From Sphingobacterium thalpophilum (lineage in GTDB: Bacteria > Bacteroidota > Bacteroidia > Sphingobacteriales > Sphingobacteriaceae): a DNA stretch of 64,000 bases. Location of the stretch: positions 3,348,001-3,412,000 of the forward strand of contig NZ_LR590484.1 in NCBI RefSeq assembly GCF_901482695.1. Reading direction: 5' to 3'. The translations under genes were made by a program, and so were the position numbers. This document shows positions 33,120 through 41,235 of this stretch, one piece after another; the stretch's first letter is position 1, and every line of letters begins with the position of its first letter. The notes beneath the pieces were generated by a model. It did no database searches. It worked only from the letters and a program-made list of their open reading frames with translations, and was not told the origin of the DNA.

Positions 33120-36100
33120 TTAAAGTGAAAAACGTAATCCCAGCGTAAATTGCCTAACGGCCGGAAACGTACCCGGATCGCTGGCACCATTGATCAGACT
33201 ATAGGGATCGTTGCTGACCTCCGGATCCACGCCGGGGTAGCTGGTCCAGGTGAGGATGTTGGTGGCAGATCCGAAGATGGAAGCCTGTGGCAGACCCAGC
33301 CTTTTTTTCCAGCGCTCAGGCAGGGCATAGGTCAGGGTCAATGATTTGAGCCGCAGAAATGAGCCGTCGTATACGGCGGCGCTGTTGGTATAGGTCGTGC
33401 CGTTATACCCGTACAGGAGCCGCGGCCGGGTAGAGGTGGGATTCTCTGGTGTCCATCTACCCAGTATTTCGGTCGTTTTGTTGCTGCGGTTGCTGACATT
33501 GTTGTTCTGGATATCGCCCTGGTACAGGATGTCGTTGCCATAGCTGAAGGTAAACAGCGTGGTCAGGCTCAGGCCCTTATATGAAATACTGTTGGTATAT
33601 CCGCCGTAAAACTTGGGGGCCGCATGTCCGATGATATCGTTGGACGGAAAATATTCGCCTTCCGGAATTTTATAGCTCGGATCGCCGATACCCAGATAAG
33701 GATCAAAATATATCCAGTACGGATTCTTCGCTTTGTAGGCATCGACCTCTTCCTGCGTCTGCAGCAGGCCGGTGAACTGTTTGCCGTAGATCAGGCCCAA
33801 TGGCTCTCCTTCACGGACGATCGCATTGCCCAGATTATAGCTTGTGATATCATTGGGATCGGTAAAGTCGCGGTCCACATTGGTGACCAGGGAGCGGTTG
33901 AACGAGATATTGAAAGCGCCGTTCCAGGAGAGGTTCTTGTTTTCGATAAAGGTGCCGCGCAGTGCAATTTCCAGCCCCCGGTTACGGATGTTGGCCAGAT
34001 TGGCAATGACACTGCTATAGGAGGAACTGCCGGCTACCGTTCTGGTGAATAAAATGCCTGATGTTGCTTTCTCATAAACCTCAATGCTGGCACCGAATCT
34101 TGAATGAAATAGGCTGATGTCCAGCCCTGCATCTTTCTGCAGGGTTGATTCCCAGCGGATATCTTCGTTGCCGAGCTGGCTGGGGACCATGGTGCTCTTG
34201 CCTGCATAGGCGTAGGGATTGTAGAGCGTATAGAACATATTGTCCCCGATATTCTGGGTTCCGGTGTAGCCGGCACTTGCCCGCAATTTAATATCGTCTA
34301 TCCACTTGACCTCTTTCATAAAAGATTCTTCAGACAGACGCCAGGCCACCCCGCCCGAAGGGAAAAATCCGGTGCGGTTGACTTTGGGAAATTTGGATGA
34401 TGCATCCGAACGCCCGGTAAAGGTGAAGATATAGCGGTCTTTCCAGGCATAAAGCGCCCTTGTGTAAAAGCTGAGCAGCGAATTCTGTCCGCTCGTACCC
34501 ACTGCGGCGGTCACCAGGCTGGCGGAGGACAGATTATTGAGGTACTTGTCGTCGGGATATCCCTGCGCAGTGACACCGAAGAGCTGTGACCTCGTCTTCT
34601 GCCAGGAGGTTCCGCCTACGATATTGAGCCGGTGTGCGGTATTGAATACTTTGTCCCAGGTCAACGTGTTTTCAAAAAACAGGTCCGAGAGCTGGTTCTG
34701 TGACTGGGATCCGGTGCCAAGGCTGGAGGTGCCCACACCGTTCGAAGCCGCAATCAGTGCGTCTCCGGTTACATAGTTGCGCTGGTTGGTGCTGTTGTAG
34801 TTGATCGAAGCGGTACTCCGAAACACCAGCTCGGGCAGGATTCTGTAGTCAGCCGCTATGGAGCCCAGCAGCGAATGGCTTGTTGCCCGATTGATGCCGT
34901 CGAGGAGTACGAGCGGGTTTTGATAGCCCTGGTAATCGGATCCGTCCAGTGTACTGCCCGTGTATTTGGCAATGGAGCCATCGGCATTGTAGGCGGCAAA
35001 GGTCGGCGGGGCAAACAAGGCCTGCGTATACAGACCATTGGTAATATTATTGGTGGTGTAGCCGTAGCCAAAGGTGGCCTGCGTACGGAGCTTGCTGGTA
35101 ATTTCGTTGTCCAGGTTGATCCGGCCCGACAGACGCTGGAAGTCGGTCCCTTTGACGACGCCCTGATTGCCGGTGTAGCCCAATGAGATAAAATACTGGG
35201 AGGCGCTGCTGCCACCCCGCACGGAGAGATCGGCATTGTCGGATTTCCCGGTGCGGGTGACCAGATCGAGCCAGTCCGTATTGGCGGTGCCATAGAAATC
35301 GGGATTGTTGATGCGGTTGTCAAAATCGGCCAGTTCTTCGGGTGTGAGCGTTTCGCCGGCTGCCTTGCGGGCCTCGAGCAGGTTGCGGTTGGCCTCCTGC
35401 AGGATCATGATATACTGATCGCGGTCGAGCAGTTTGATCGGACGCTGCTTGCTGATACCATGGTAATAATTGGCCTCCAGTGTCGGCTTCTGGTCCCGCT
35501 TGCCGCGTTTGGTGGTGATGATGACGACACCGTTGGCGGCACGCGATCCGTAGATGGCGGTGGCCGAAGCGTCTTTGAGGACGTCGATCGTTTCGATGTC
35601 GCTGATATTCAGTCCGGCGAGGCTGTTCAGCCCACGGGCAAAGGATCCTGATACGGCGCTATTTGGGTCGTCCGAACCAAAGCGGTCTATAGGGTTGACC
35701 ACTTCGGCCGAATTGCTGACGTAGCGGTTCTGTACGGTCATCTGCACCCCGTCGATGATGTACAGGGGGTCGTTGCCGCCCATGAGTGAGGTCCCGCCGC
35801 GGATGCGGATCTTGGCAACCCCTCCGGGGGATCCATCGGCCTGCACCACCTGCACTCCGGCAGCCTTACCGGTCAGCGCCTGATCGATGCTGGTAAAGGG
35901 GACATCGCGGATCTCCTTGACATCCACGGATACAACCGAACCCGTCAGATCCTTCCGCTTGACACTGCCGTAGCCCACCACGACAGTTTCCTCCAGTGTG
36001 TTGACTCCTGTCTCCAGGACGACCTGGATCCCTTCGCGCAGGCGTGCGGCACTGAGTCTGACCGTCTGTGAAACATAGCCTACATAGGAGATACGAAGGG

Positions 36101-36632
36101 TCTGCCCGAGGGAGGCCCGGATCTTAAAAATGCCGTTCGGATCCGTCAGCACCGTGTTGTTGTTTTCCCCCAGCACATTCACGGTAACTCCGGGCAATGG
36201 GCGGCCCTGACTGTCCCGTACGGTACCCTGAAGGATACCCTGGTCGTGCTGGGTCTGTTTTTCTTCCTTGGTCAGCACAATGAGATATTCGCGGTGCAGA
36301 CGAAAACTGAGATCGGTATGAAGCAGCAGCTCGTCAAGAATATCTTTTACCGGCTCGTTCTGTGCATTTATGGCAAAGGATTCGCCGAGCCCCTCGACCA
36401 GGTCTTCGCCGTATACAAAACGGTATTTGGTCTGGCTCTCGATTTCTTTTAATATTTTGCCTAAATTAACCGATTTCAGGTTCAATGTCGCCCGTTCATT
36501 TTGTGCCAGGGAATGACCTATCGCAGTCAGGTGGAACAGCAGGGTTAGGATGGTGGTCAGTTTCACGAGAATGATAGCATTAAAAAGTTTAGGATAATAT
36601 CTTCCCTCAACGCGAATTGCGTTATTTTTCAT
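33120..36632 (-). CDS. SusC-family receptor with STN signalling domain
   Basis: A 1170-residue protein. After the export signal (LTTILTLLFHLTAIGHSLAQ) comes an STN domain (residues about 50-120, LNLKSVNLGKILKEIESQTKYRFVYGEDL), a carboxypeptidase-D-like domain (LQGTVRDSQGRPLPGVTVNVLG), the TonB-box-like ETVVVGYGSVKRKDLTGSV, plug (IDVLKDASATAIYGSRAANGVVIITTKRG) and barrel ending FTLGLRFSL. The STN domain contacts FecR; with the sigma factor and FecR genes upstream this forms a cell-surface signalling cascade that induces the operon when ligand binds. Confidence 0.95.
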   Translation of the reverse strand: MKNNAIRVEGRYYPKLFNAIILVKLTTILTLLFHLTAIGHSLAQNERATLNLKSVNLGKILKEIESQTKYRFVYGEDLVEGLGESFAINAQNEPVKDILDELLLHTDLSFRLHREYLIVLTKEEKQTQHDQGILQGTVRDSQGRPLPGVTVNVLGENNNTVLTDPNGIFKIRASLGQTLRISYVGYVSQTVRLSAARLREGIQVVLETGVNTLEETVVVGYGSVKRKDLTGSVVSVDVKEIRDVPFTSIDQALTGKAAGVQVVQADGSPGGVAKIRIRGGTSLMGGNDPLYIIDGVQMTVQNRYVSNSAEVVNPIDRFGSDDPNSAVSGSFARGLNSLAGLNISDIETIDVLKDASATAIYGSRAANGVVIITTKRGKRDQKPTLEANYYHGISKQRPIKLLDRDQYIMILQEANRNLLEARKAAGETLTPEELADFDNRINNPDFYGTANTDWLDLVTRTGKSDNADLSVRGGSSASQYFISLGYTGNQGVVKGTDFQRLSGRINLDNEITSKLRTQATFGYGYTTNNITNGLYTQALFAPPTFAAYNADGSIAKYTGSTLDGSDYQGYQNPLVLLDGINRATSHSLLGSIAADYRILPELVFRSTASINYNSTNQRNYVTGDALIAASNGVGTSSLGTGSQSQNQLSDLFFENTLTWDKVFNTAHRLNIVGGTSWQKTRSQLFGVTAQGYPDDKYLNNLSSASLVTAAVGTSGQNSLLSFYTRALYAWKDRYIFTFTGRSDASSKFPKVNRTGFFPSGGVAWRLSEESFMKEVKWIDDIKLRASAGYTGTQNIGDNMFYTLYNPYAYAGKSTMVPSQLGNEDIRWESTLQKDAGLDISLFHSRFGASIEVYEKATSGILFTRTVAGSSSYSSVIANLANIRNRGLEIALRGTFIENKNLSWNGAFNISFNRSLVTNVDRDFTDPNDITSYNLGNAIVREGEPLGLIYGKQFTGLLQTQEEVDAYKAKNPYWIYFDPYLGIGDPSYKIPEGEYFPSNDIIGHAAPKFYGGYTNSISYKGLSLTTLFTFSYGNDILYQGDIQNNNVSNRSNKTTEILGRWTPENPTSTRPRLLYGYNGTTYTNSAAVYDGSFLRLKSLTLTYALPERWKKRLGLPQASIFGSATNILTWTSYPGVDPEVSNDPYSLINGASDPGTFPAVRQFTLGLRFSL

Positions 36633-36712
36633 AAGTTTGCAAGGTTAATGTAAACAATTGACAACAGAGCCTGGATTCGCCGTCGCAGCCTGTTGTGTTA
36701 ATTAACGATTTT

Positions 36713-36741
36713 AGGAGTATGCCTGGCATGCTCCTTTTTTT
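36713..36741 (+). terminator. Terminator-like hairpin facing right between FecR and SusC
   Basis: AGGAGTATG pairs with CATGCTCCT (one G-T pair, 5-nt loop) and is followed by seven T on the plus strand. Both neighbours are on the minus strand, so it points against them. It may guard against antisense transcription or act as a minus-strand attenuator without U-run. Confidence 0.5.
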
Positions 36742-36778
36742 ATGTCCATTCGATTATGTCACGGTGTCGTTCATAGGG

Positions 36779-37852
36779 TTAGTTGTATTGATCAGTTAAA
36801 TAAATTGCGATGGTACGCGGACCTGTTTTTCGGTAGCTGAAGGGGATACTGCTCCGCAGACTTTCGAGTACATATTGCAGCTCTTCGCGATCGTCAAATG
36901 CGGCGGTATATTTGCGTGCACTGATGTGCGGGTCCTGAAATTCGATCTGTATATTATACCAGCGTTCCAGCGTTTTGGCGATCGATGATAAGGGTTCGTT
37001 GACAAAGACCAGCTTCTGCTGGGTCCAGGAGGTTTCGGCCAGCCGCTGTTCGGCGTCGTACTGGGTGACGGTCTCCATTTTGTAGTCCTCTGGCTGCGTT
37101 TCGGTGGGGACGCTGCCTTGATCGGCCAATTTCTTGTCCCGGACCGCCGCAACGACCTTGTCCTTGGGCTTGAGACGAATAGGGGATTTCGCCTTGCCCC
37201 TCAGGATGACTTCGGCACTGCCCTCAATCAGAGAGGCGGCCGTAAGTTCTTCATTGGCATAGGCCCGGACATTGATGGTGGTGCCCAGCACACGTACCTG
37301 CAGCGCTTGTGTGGCCACGGTAAACGGCAGCGCTTTGTTTTTGGCGACTTCCATATACGCTTCGCCGACCAGTTTTACCGCACGGTCTGTTTTGCCAAAT
37401 CCTTCGGAGACCTCCAGTTTGCTGGCGGCATTCAACTTCACAAGGGTGCCGTCCGGCAGATGGATAGTTTTCTTTTCGGCAGGCTGTGTCTGGTAAGCGA
37501 CCGTCCGGGTCGGGTAGAAATGATACTGGTAAAGCCATAGGGAGGCCATCAGACACAAGAGCGCTACAGCTGCTGCCGCATACAAGTCCCACCGTCTTCT
37601 GCCGCCTGCCGTGCTGACCGGAGGATGCAGCTTCCCGGCCAGCCGGGCATAGTTCTGCTCAGCATCGATCAGGTAAAGGGCATCGTGCATATCCAGCAGT
37701 TCCTGCCGGGCCCGCGCGATCAGCGCCGCCTGTTCAGGATGCTGTTTGATATAGTTTTCCCATTTCCGGATTTCAGACGCATCCTGCTTTACGGCATAGC
37801 GAAAGAAAGATTCATCCAATATAAAATCCTGAATAGACTGGTATGCACTCAT
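36779..37852 (-). CDS. FecR-family anti-sigma factor
   Basis: A 357-residue single-pass protein. The N-terminal cytoplasmic part binds the sigma factor; a membrane segment lies near residues 87-107 (LYAAAAVALLCLMASLWLY); the periplasmic FecR domain starts with RTVAYQTQPAEKKTIHLPDGTLVKLNAASKLEVSEGF, and a C-terminal STN-like or DUF4974 region ends the protein (FVNEPLSSIAKTLERWYNIQIEFQD). It passes the signal from the STN domain of SusC to the sigma factor encoded 115 nt upstream. Confidence 0.93.
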   Translation of the reverse strand: MSAYQSIQDFILDESFFRYAVKQDASEIRKWENYIKQHPEQAALIARARQELLDMHDALYLIDAEQNYARLAGKLHPPVSTAGGRRRWDLYAAAAVALLCLMASLWLYQYHFYPTRTVAYQTQPAEKKTIHLPDGTLVKLNAASKLEVSEGFGKTDRAVKLVGEAYMEVAKNKALPFTVATQALQVRVLGTTINVRAYANEELTAASLIEGSAEVILRGKAKSPIRLKPKDKVVAAVRDKKLADQGSVPTETQPEDYKMETVTQYDAEQRLAETSWTQQKLVFVNEPLSSIAKTLERWYNIQIEFQDPHISARKYTAAFDDREELQYVLESLRSSIPFSYRKTGPRTIAIYLTDQYN

Positions 37853-37967
37853 GGTCTAAAAATTAGTCGTTTAATTAGATAGAGCGTGCCCGACGCGATT
37901 TTTACCAGTCATTTTTTATAAAAATTGTAAACTGCTGTAAGTCTGTGTGTTATTTTTTTTTAAAATC

Positions 37968-38561
37968 TTAAAAGAAGATCAGCAGCGGAAGGATCTGTTT
38001 GAGGTTTTTGAGCTTGGTATCCTTCTTCAGTGCATTGATGGCGGTATGGATCTGATTGTACACAGCCCGTTTGGTCAGGTTGGTCTGCCGCGAGATTTCA
38101 TCGTAGCTCAGCCCCTCATAATAGCGGAGGAGTATAAGTTCCCGCTGGCGTTTGGGCAATTGGAGAATGGCATTTTTGAGGATGGAGATCCGTGTATTTT
38201 CTTCCTGCCGGATGATGAACTGGAATTCTTCGATGTCCACGGCTTCGGCATTGTCATTATTTTCCAGAAGTGTTTCAAACTTGTTGCTGCTGCTGAGGTC
38301 CTTGACCAGCTGCCGCTGGTAGCTTTTAAAAATATAGTTGCCGACATGGCTGGCGGAGCTTATGCTGTCGCGCTTTTCCCAGAAATAAAGAAAGGTGTTG
38401 TTGATGCTGTCTTTGAGGCTATCACGATCGTCGGTGTACCGCAGTCCATACTGCAGCAGACTCTTGTAATAAGACATGTATAATTTCTGTAAAGCAGCCT
38501 GTTCTCCACTTCTTAGCGCTTCCCACAATTGTATTTCCAGTATGTCTTGATCCTTACTCAT
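37968..38561 (-). CDS. ECF-type RNA polymerase sigma factor
   Basis: A 197-residue sigma factor. Region 2 covers residues about 20-90 (LQKLYMSYYKSLLQYGLRYTDDRDSLKDSINNTF in parts, then YFWEKRDSI); region 4 covers about 125-180 with the helix-turn-helix LRYYEGLSYDEISRQTNLTKRAVYNQIHTAI. It directs transcription of the adjacent FecR-SusC-SusD-TlpA genes by analogy with other such cascades in this phylum. It has a clear -7 box upstream. Confidence 0.94.
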   Translation of the reverse strand: MSKDQDILEIQLWEALRSGEQAALQKLYMSYYKSLLQYGLRYTDDRDSLKDSINNTFLYFWEKRDSISSASHVGNYIFKSYQRQLVKDLSSSNKFETLLENNDNAEAVDIEEFQFIIRQEENTRISILKNAILQLPKRQRELILLRYYEGLSYDEISRQTNLTKRAVYNQIHTAINALKKDTKLKNLKQILPLLIFF

Positions 38562-38577
38562 GAATATCTTTACCTTA

Positions 38578-38585
38578 CAAAGGTA
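38578..38585 (-). promoter_or_regulatory. -7 element of the ECF sigma gene
   Basis: Minus strand TACCTTTG matches TAnnTTTG, 16 nt before the ATG at 38561. A TTG at 38608-38610, 22 nt further upstream, is a weak -33 candidate. The sigma gene would thus be read by the housekeeping polymerase. Confidence 0.5.
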
Positions 38586-38690
38586 ACATTATGCATATAT
38601 TAAACCACAATGTTTTCATAAAAAAGACTACTTATTTTGTAGACTTATTTCCAGATGCCTATTTTGGCTGTCATGTATCCGTGCCACTAA

Positions 38691-38719
38691 CGGCTGTCCT
38701 TTGTTCAGAAGGACAGCCG
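38691..38719 (-). terminator. Hairpin after the VOC gene
   Basis: CGGCTGTCCTT (38691-38701) pairs perfectly over 11 bp with 38709-38719, loop of 7 nt. It lies 28 nt past the VOC stop. There is no T-run on either strand, so it is a weak terminator or RNA-stabilising hairpin. Confidence 0.5.
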
Positions 38720-38746
38720 CTCGCATACAGATGTCCGGACACCTGC

Positions 38747-39136
38747 TCAGGCCACAATTTCGATGGGATTGCCTTCGGGGTCCAATACCACACTTTCGTA
38801 ATAGCCGTCGCCGGTGGTCCGTGGTTCTCCGGCGATGCTATAGTGATCGGCACGCAGGCGCTCGGTAAGCGCATCCACGGCCGCAGGGCTGCCCACCCGA
38901 ATGGCAATATGGGTGTAGCCCTTGCTGCTGCCCCTGCTGGACGGCGCAGCGGCGATACCGCTTCGGTGCATGAGTTCCAGCCGCGCACCCCCATCTCTGA
39001 ATGTCAGGAAATAGGAACTGAATCCTTTGCTCGCATTGGTATACTTCGCACTGCTCGACGTACCAAAGTAGGTCGCGTAAAATTGGCGCATCATCTCCAG
39101 GTCATCGACCCAGATCGCCAGATGTTCTATTCTCAT
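38747..39136 (-). CDS. VOC/glyoxalase-fold protein
   Basis: A 129-residue single VOC-domain protein (MRIEHLAIWVDDLEMMRQFYATYFG, ending GDGYYESVVLDPEGNPIEIV). The metal-ligand-like residues His5, Glu53 region (ARLELMH) and Glu near the C-terminus (NPIEIV) are present, as in glyoxalase or bleomycin-resistance relatives. The reaction is unknown. It is transcribed divergently from the MFS gene across a 36-bp palindrome and is probably controlled from it. Confidence 0.88.
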   Translation of the reverse strand: MRIEHLAIWVDDLEMMRQFYATYFGTSSSAKYTNASKGFSSYFLTFRDGGARLELMHRSGIAAAPSSRGSSKGYTHIAIRVGSPAAVDALTERLRADHYSIAGEPRTTGDGYYESVVLDPEGNPIEIVA

Positions 39137-39161
39137 CGCTATTCGATATTAGCTGTGTTTA

Positions 39162-39197
39162 TTTGCAATATTATGCAAAATTGCATAATATTGCAAA
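39162..39197. promoter_or_regulatory. 36-bp perfect palindrome between divergent genes
   Basis: TTTGCAATATTATGCAA (39162-39178), AA, then TTGCATAATATTGCAAA (39181-39197): perfect 17-bp arms with a 2-nt centre. Each arm itself holds TGCA-like half sites 6 bp apart. It lies 15 bp before the MFS start and 26 bp before the VOC start, the ideal place for an operator that controls both. Minus-strand TAACTTTG at 39194-39201 is a -7 match for the VOC gene and overlaps it. Confidence 0.75.
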
Positions 39198-39211
39198 GTT
39201 AGTTATAGATA

Positions 39212-40384
39212 ATGAGAATGGATAGAACGATACAAAAAGCAAAGACAGCGACGCAGTGTATATTTTTGGTCTGCGGACTGGCAATCGCAAGCTGGGCTCC
39301 GATGGTACCTTTTGCCAAGGACCGTCTGGGCATGAACGAAGCCGAACTGGGTATCCTGCTGCTGTTTCTGGGCGGCGGGGCTCTGCTGATGATGCCCGTC
39401 TCGGGCTATCTGATCGGCAGGGTGGGGAGCCGCAAGGTGATACTGGTGTCGGCCTTGCTGTCGGCACTCATACTGCCTTTTCTGCTGCTGGTGTCGGATC
39501 CCTATCTGATGGCCCTGGTGCTGCTGCTATTCGGCGGGAGCATCGGCACGGTGGATGTGGCCATGAACGCGCACGGCGTACAGGTGCAGAATGCCTTTGG
39601 CCGGCCGGTGATGTCGTCCCTGCACGGTCTGTACAGTGTAGGTGGTCTCTTTGGGTCGATCGGGCTGGGTTTTTTAATGAAGATGGGCCTCGATCCCATC
39701 TACGCCGCCATGTTCATTTCGGCCCTGCTGATCGTCTTACTGGCTGTTCAGTATCCGCAGCTGCTGAGCCATGCTGCCGAAAAGGAGGTGATCCGACAAT
39801 ATTCGCATGTGGATGAGGCTGCTGCCGCACAGGGCCGTTTTCAATGGCTACGGGGCAGTGTGCTGGTGCTGGGACTGCTCTGTTTCATCACCTTCCTGTC
39901 CGAGGGGGCCATGCTGGACTGGAGTGCTGTGCTGCTGCGGGACAGCAAAGGGCTGCCGCCTGAATTTACGGGTATAGGCTATGCGGCGTTTTCGGTGGCC
40001 ATGGCAGTCATGCGGCTACAGGGGGATGCGCTGATCAGCAGGCTCAGCAGCATGGTGGTCGTCATCGGTGGAAGCCTGCTGGCTGCCCTGGGGATTTTTG
40101 TTTTGCTGTTTAGCCCCTGGATCGCCTTGTCGATGGCCGGATTTGTCCTGTTGGGCATGGGCGCGGCCAACATTGTGCCGGTATTTTTCAGTGAGGGCGG
40201 GCGCATCGACGGACTGTCGCCCACGGTGTCCATTCCCGCCATTTCCACGATCGGCTACGCAGGGCAGCTCGTGGGCCCCGCGCTGCTGGGCTTTATCGCC
40301 CACCATTTTTCTTTGACTATTGCCTTCGAAACAATAGCTTTGCTCTTTGTAATGGTGGCCCTTATCTATAAATTCAAAAAGTAG
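39212..40384 (+). CDS. MFS transporter, YbjJ-like
   Basis: A 390-residue protein with about twelve hydrophobic segments. The MFS loop 2-3 signature appears as GYLIGRVGSRKVILVSALL. The segments FGGSIGTVDVAMNAHGVQVQ and MSSLHGLYSVGGLFGSIGLGFL match the layout of E. coli YbjJ, whose substrate is not firmly known. The gene precedes a DeoR regulator by 4 nt, so the pair probably handles a sugar or related compound sensed by that regulator. Confidence 0.88.
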   Translation: MRMDRTIQKAKTATQCIFLVCGLAIASWAPMVPFAKDRLGMNEAELGILLLFLGGGALLMMPVSGYLIGRVGSRKVILVSALLSALILPFLLLVSDPYLMALVLLLFGGSIGTVDVAMNAHGVQVQNAFGRPVMSSLHGLYSVGGLFGSIGLGFLMKMGLDPIYAAMFISALLIVLLAVQYPQLLSHAAEKEVIRQYSHVDEAAAAQGRFQWLRGSVLVLGLLCFITFLSEGAMLDWSAVLLRDSKGLPPEFTGIGYAAFSVAMAVMRLQGDALISRLSSMVVVIGGSLLAALGIFVLLFSPWIALSMAGFVLLGMGAANIVPVFFSEGGRIDGLSPTVSIPAISTIGYAGQLVGPALLGFIAHHFSLTIAFETIALLFVMVALIYKFKK

Positions 40385-40388
40385 CATC

Positions 40389-41138
40389 ATGTTAAAGGAA
40401 GAACGCTTTGAGATCATTCTCCGTGAACTGAACAGCAGGGCGAAGGTCAAATTTGAGGAGCTGGCCCTGCTGCTGGGGGTATCGGAGGATACCATACGCC
40501 GCGACATCGACGTCCTGTACCGCAATGGCCTGCTTTCCAAGACACGGGGCGGTGCCATGCTCCGCGAAAAAGATCCGCTGACCTTCCATGACCGGCAGTC
40601 TTTTCTCACCCGCGAAAAGGATATTATCGCGCTGAAGGCGCAGCAGCTGCTCAAAGATGGCATGACCGTCTTTGTAGATGGCGGCACCACGGTCTGGGCG
40701 ATGATCAGCAGCATGCCGCTCGAAAGGCGCATCCGCATCATTACCAACAACTTGTCGGTTGTCCCCGTCGCCGAAAAGTTCAAACAGGTGGAACTGGTGC
40801 TGCTCGGCGGAAATTATGAGCCGGATCTGGCCATCACCTCGGGCATGACGACCTGCGCGGAAGCGGCCAAATACATCGCAGACCTCTTTATTATGGGTAC
40901 CTGCGCGGTGGATCCGCAGCTGGGGGTATCGGCGGTATCGGCTGCCGATGGTGAGACGAAAAAAGTGATGCTGCAATGTGCCAAAAGGACCGTCGCACTG
41001 GCCGCTCAGAATAAGCTTTATCAGACCGAGCACTTCAGGGTCTGCGATCTGGATGCGCTATCTGCTCTGATCACCGATCTGGATGCCAATGATCCGGCAC
41101 TGGATCCCTTTCGGAAATCGGGCCTGCAGATGATGTGA
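40389..41138 (+). CDS. DeoR-family transcriptional regulator
   Basis: A 249-residue regulator. The N-terminal winged helix reads KFEELALLLGVSEDTIRRDIDVLYRNGLL (residues about 19-50), the DeoR signature. The sensor domain has LKDGMTVFVDGGTTVWAMI and TNNLSVVPVAEKF, the sugar-phosphate-binding fold of the family. It is co-transcribed with the MFS gene and is the obvious candidate to bind the palindrome at 39162-39197, although that site is longer than usual for DeoR proteins. Confidence 0.93.
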   Translation: MLKEERFEIILRELNSRAKVKFEELALLLGVSEDTIRRDIDVLYRNGLLSKTRGGAMLREKDPLTFHDRQSFLTREKDIIALKAQQLLKDGMTVFVDGGTTVWAMISSMPLERRIRIITNNLSVVPVAEKFKQVELVLLGGNYEPDLAITSGMTTCAEAAKYIADLFIMGTCAVDPQLGVSAVSAADGETKKVMLQCAKRTVALAAQNKLYQTEHFRVCDLDALSALITDLDANDPALDPFRKSGLQMM

Positions 41139-41202
41139 TGCAGATCCGGAGTCCCACTATGTTTGTCCGCACGGCGCATCGATAAAGCAATAAATTTTTG
41201 TT

Positions 41203-41210
41203 TATCTTTG
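41203..41210 (+). promoter_or_regulatory. -7 element of the DUF6377 gene
   Basis: TATCTTTG, a full match to TAnnTTTG, 25 nt before the GTG start at 41236. No convincing -33 box. Confidence 0.45.
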
Positions 41211-41235
41211 GCTTGGATTGATCAATTACATACCT

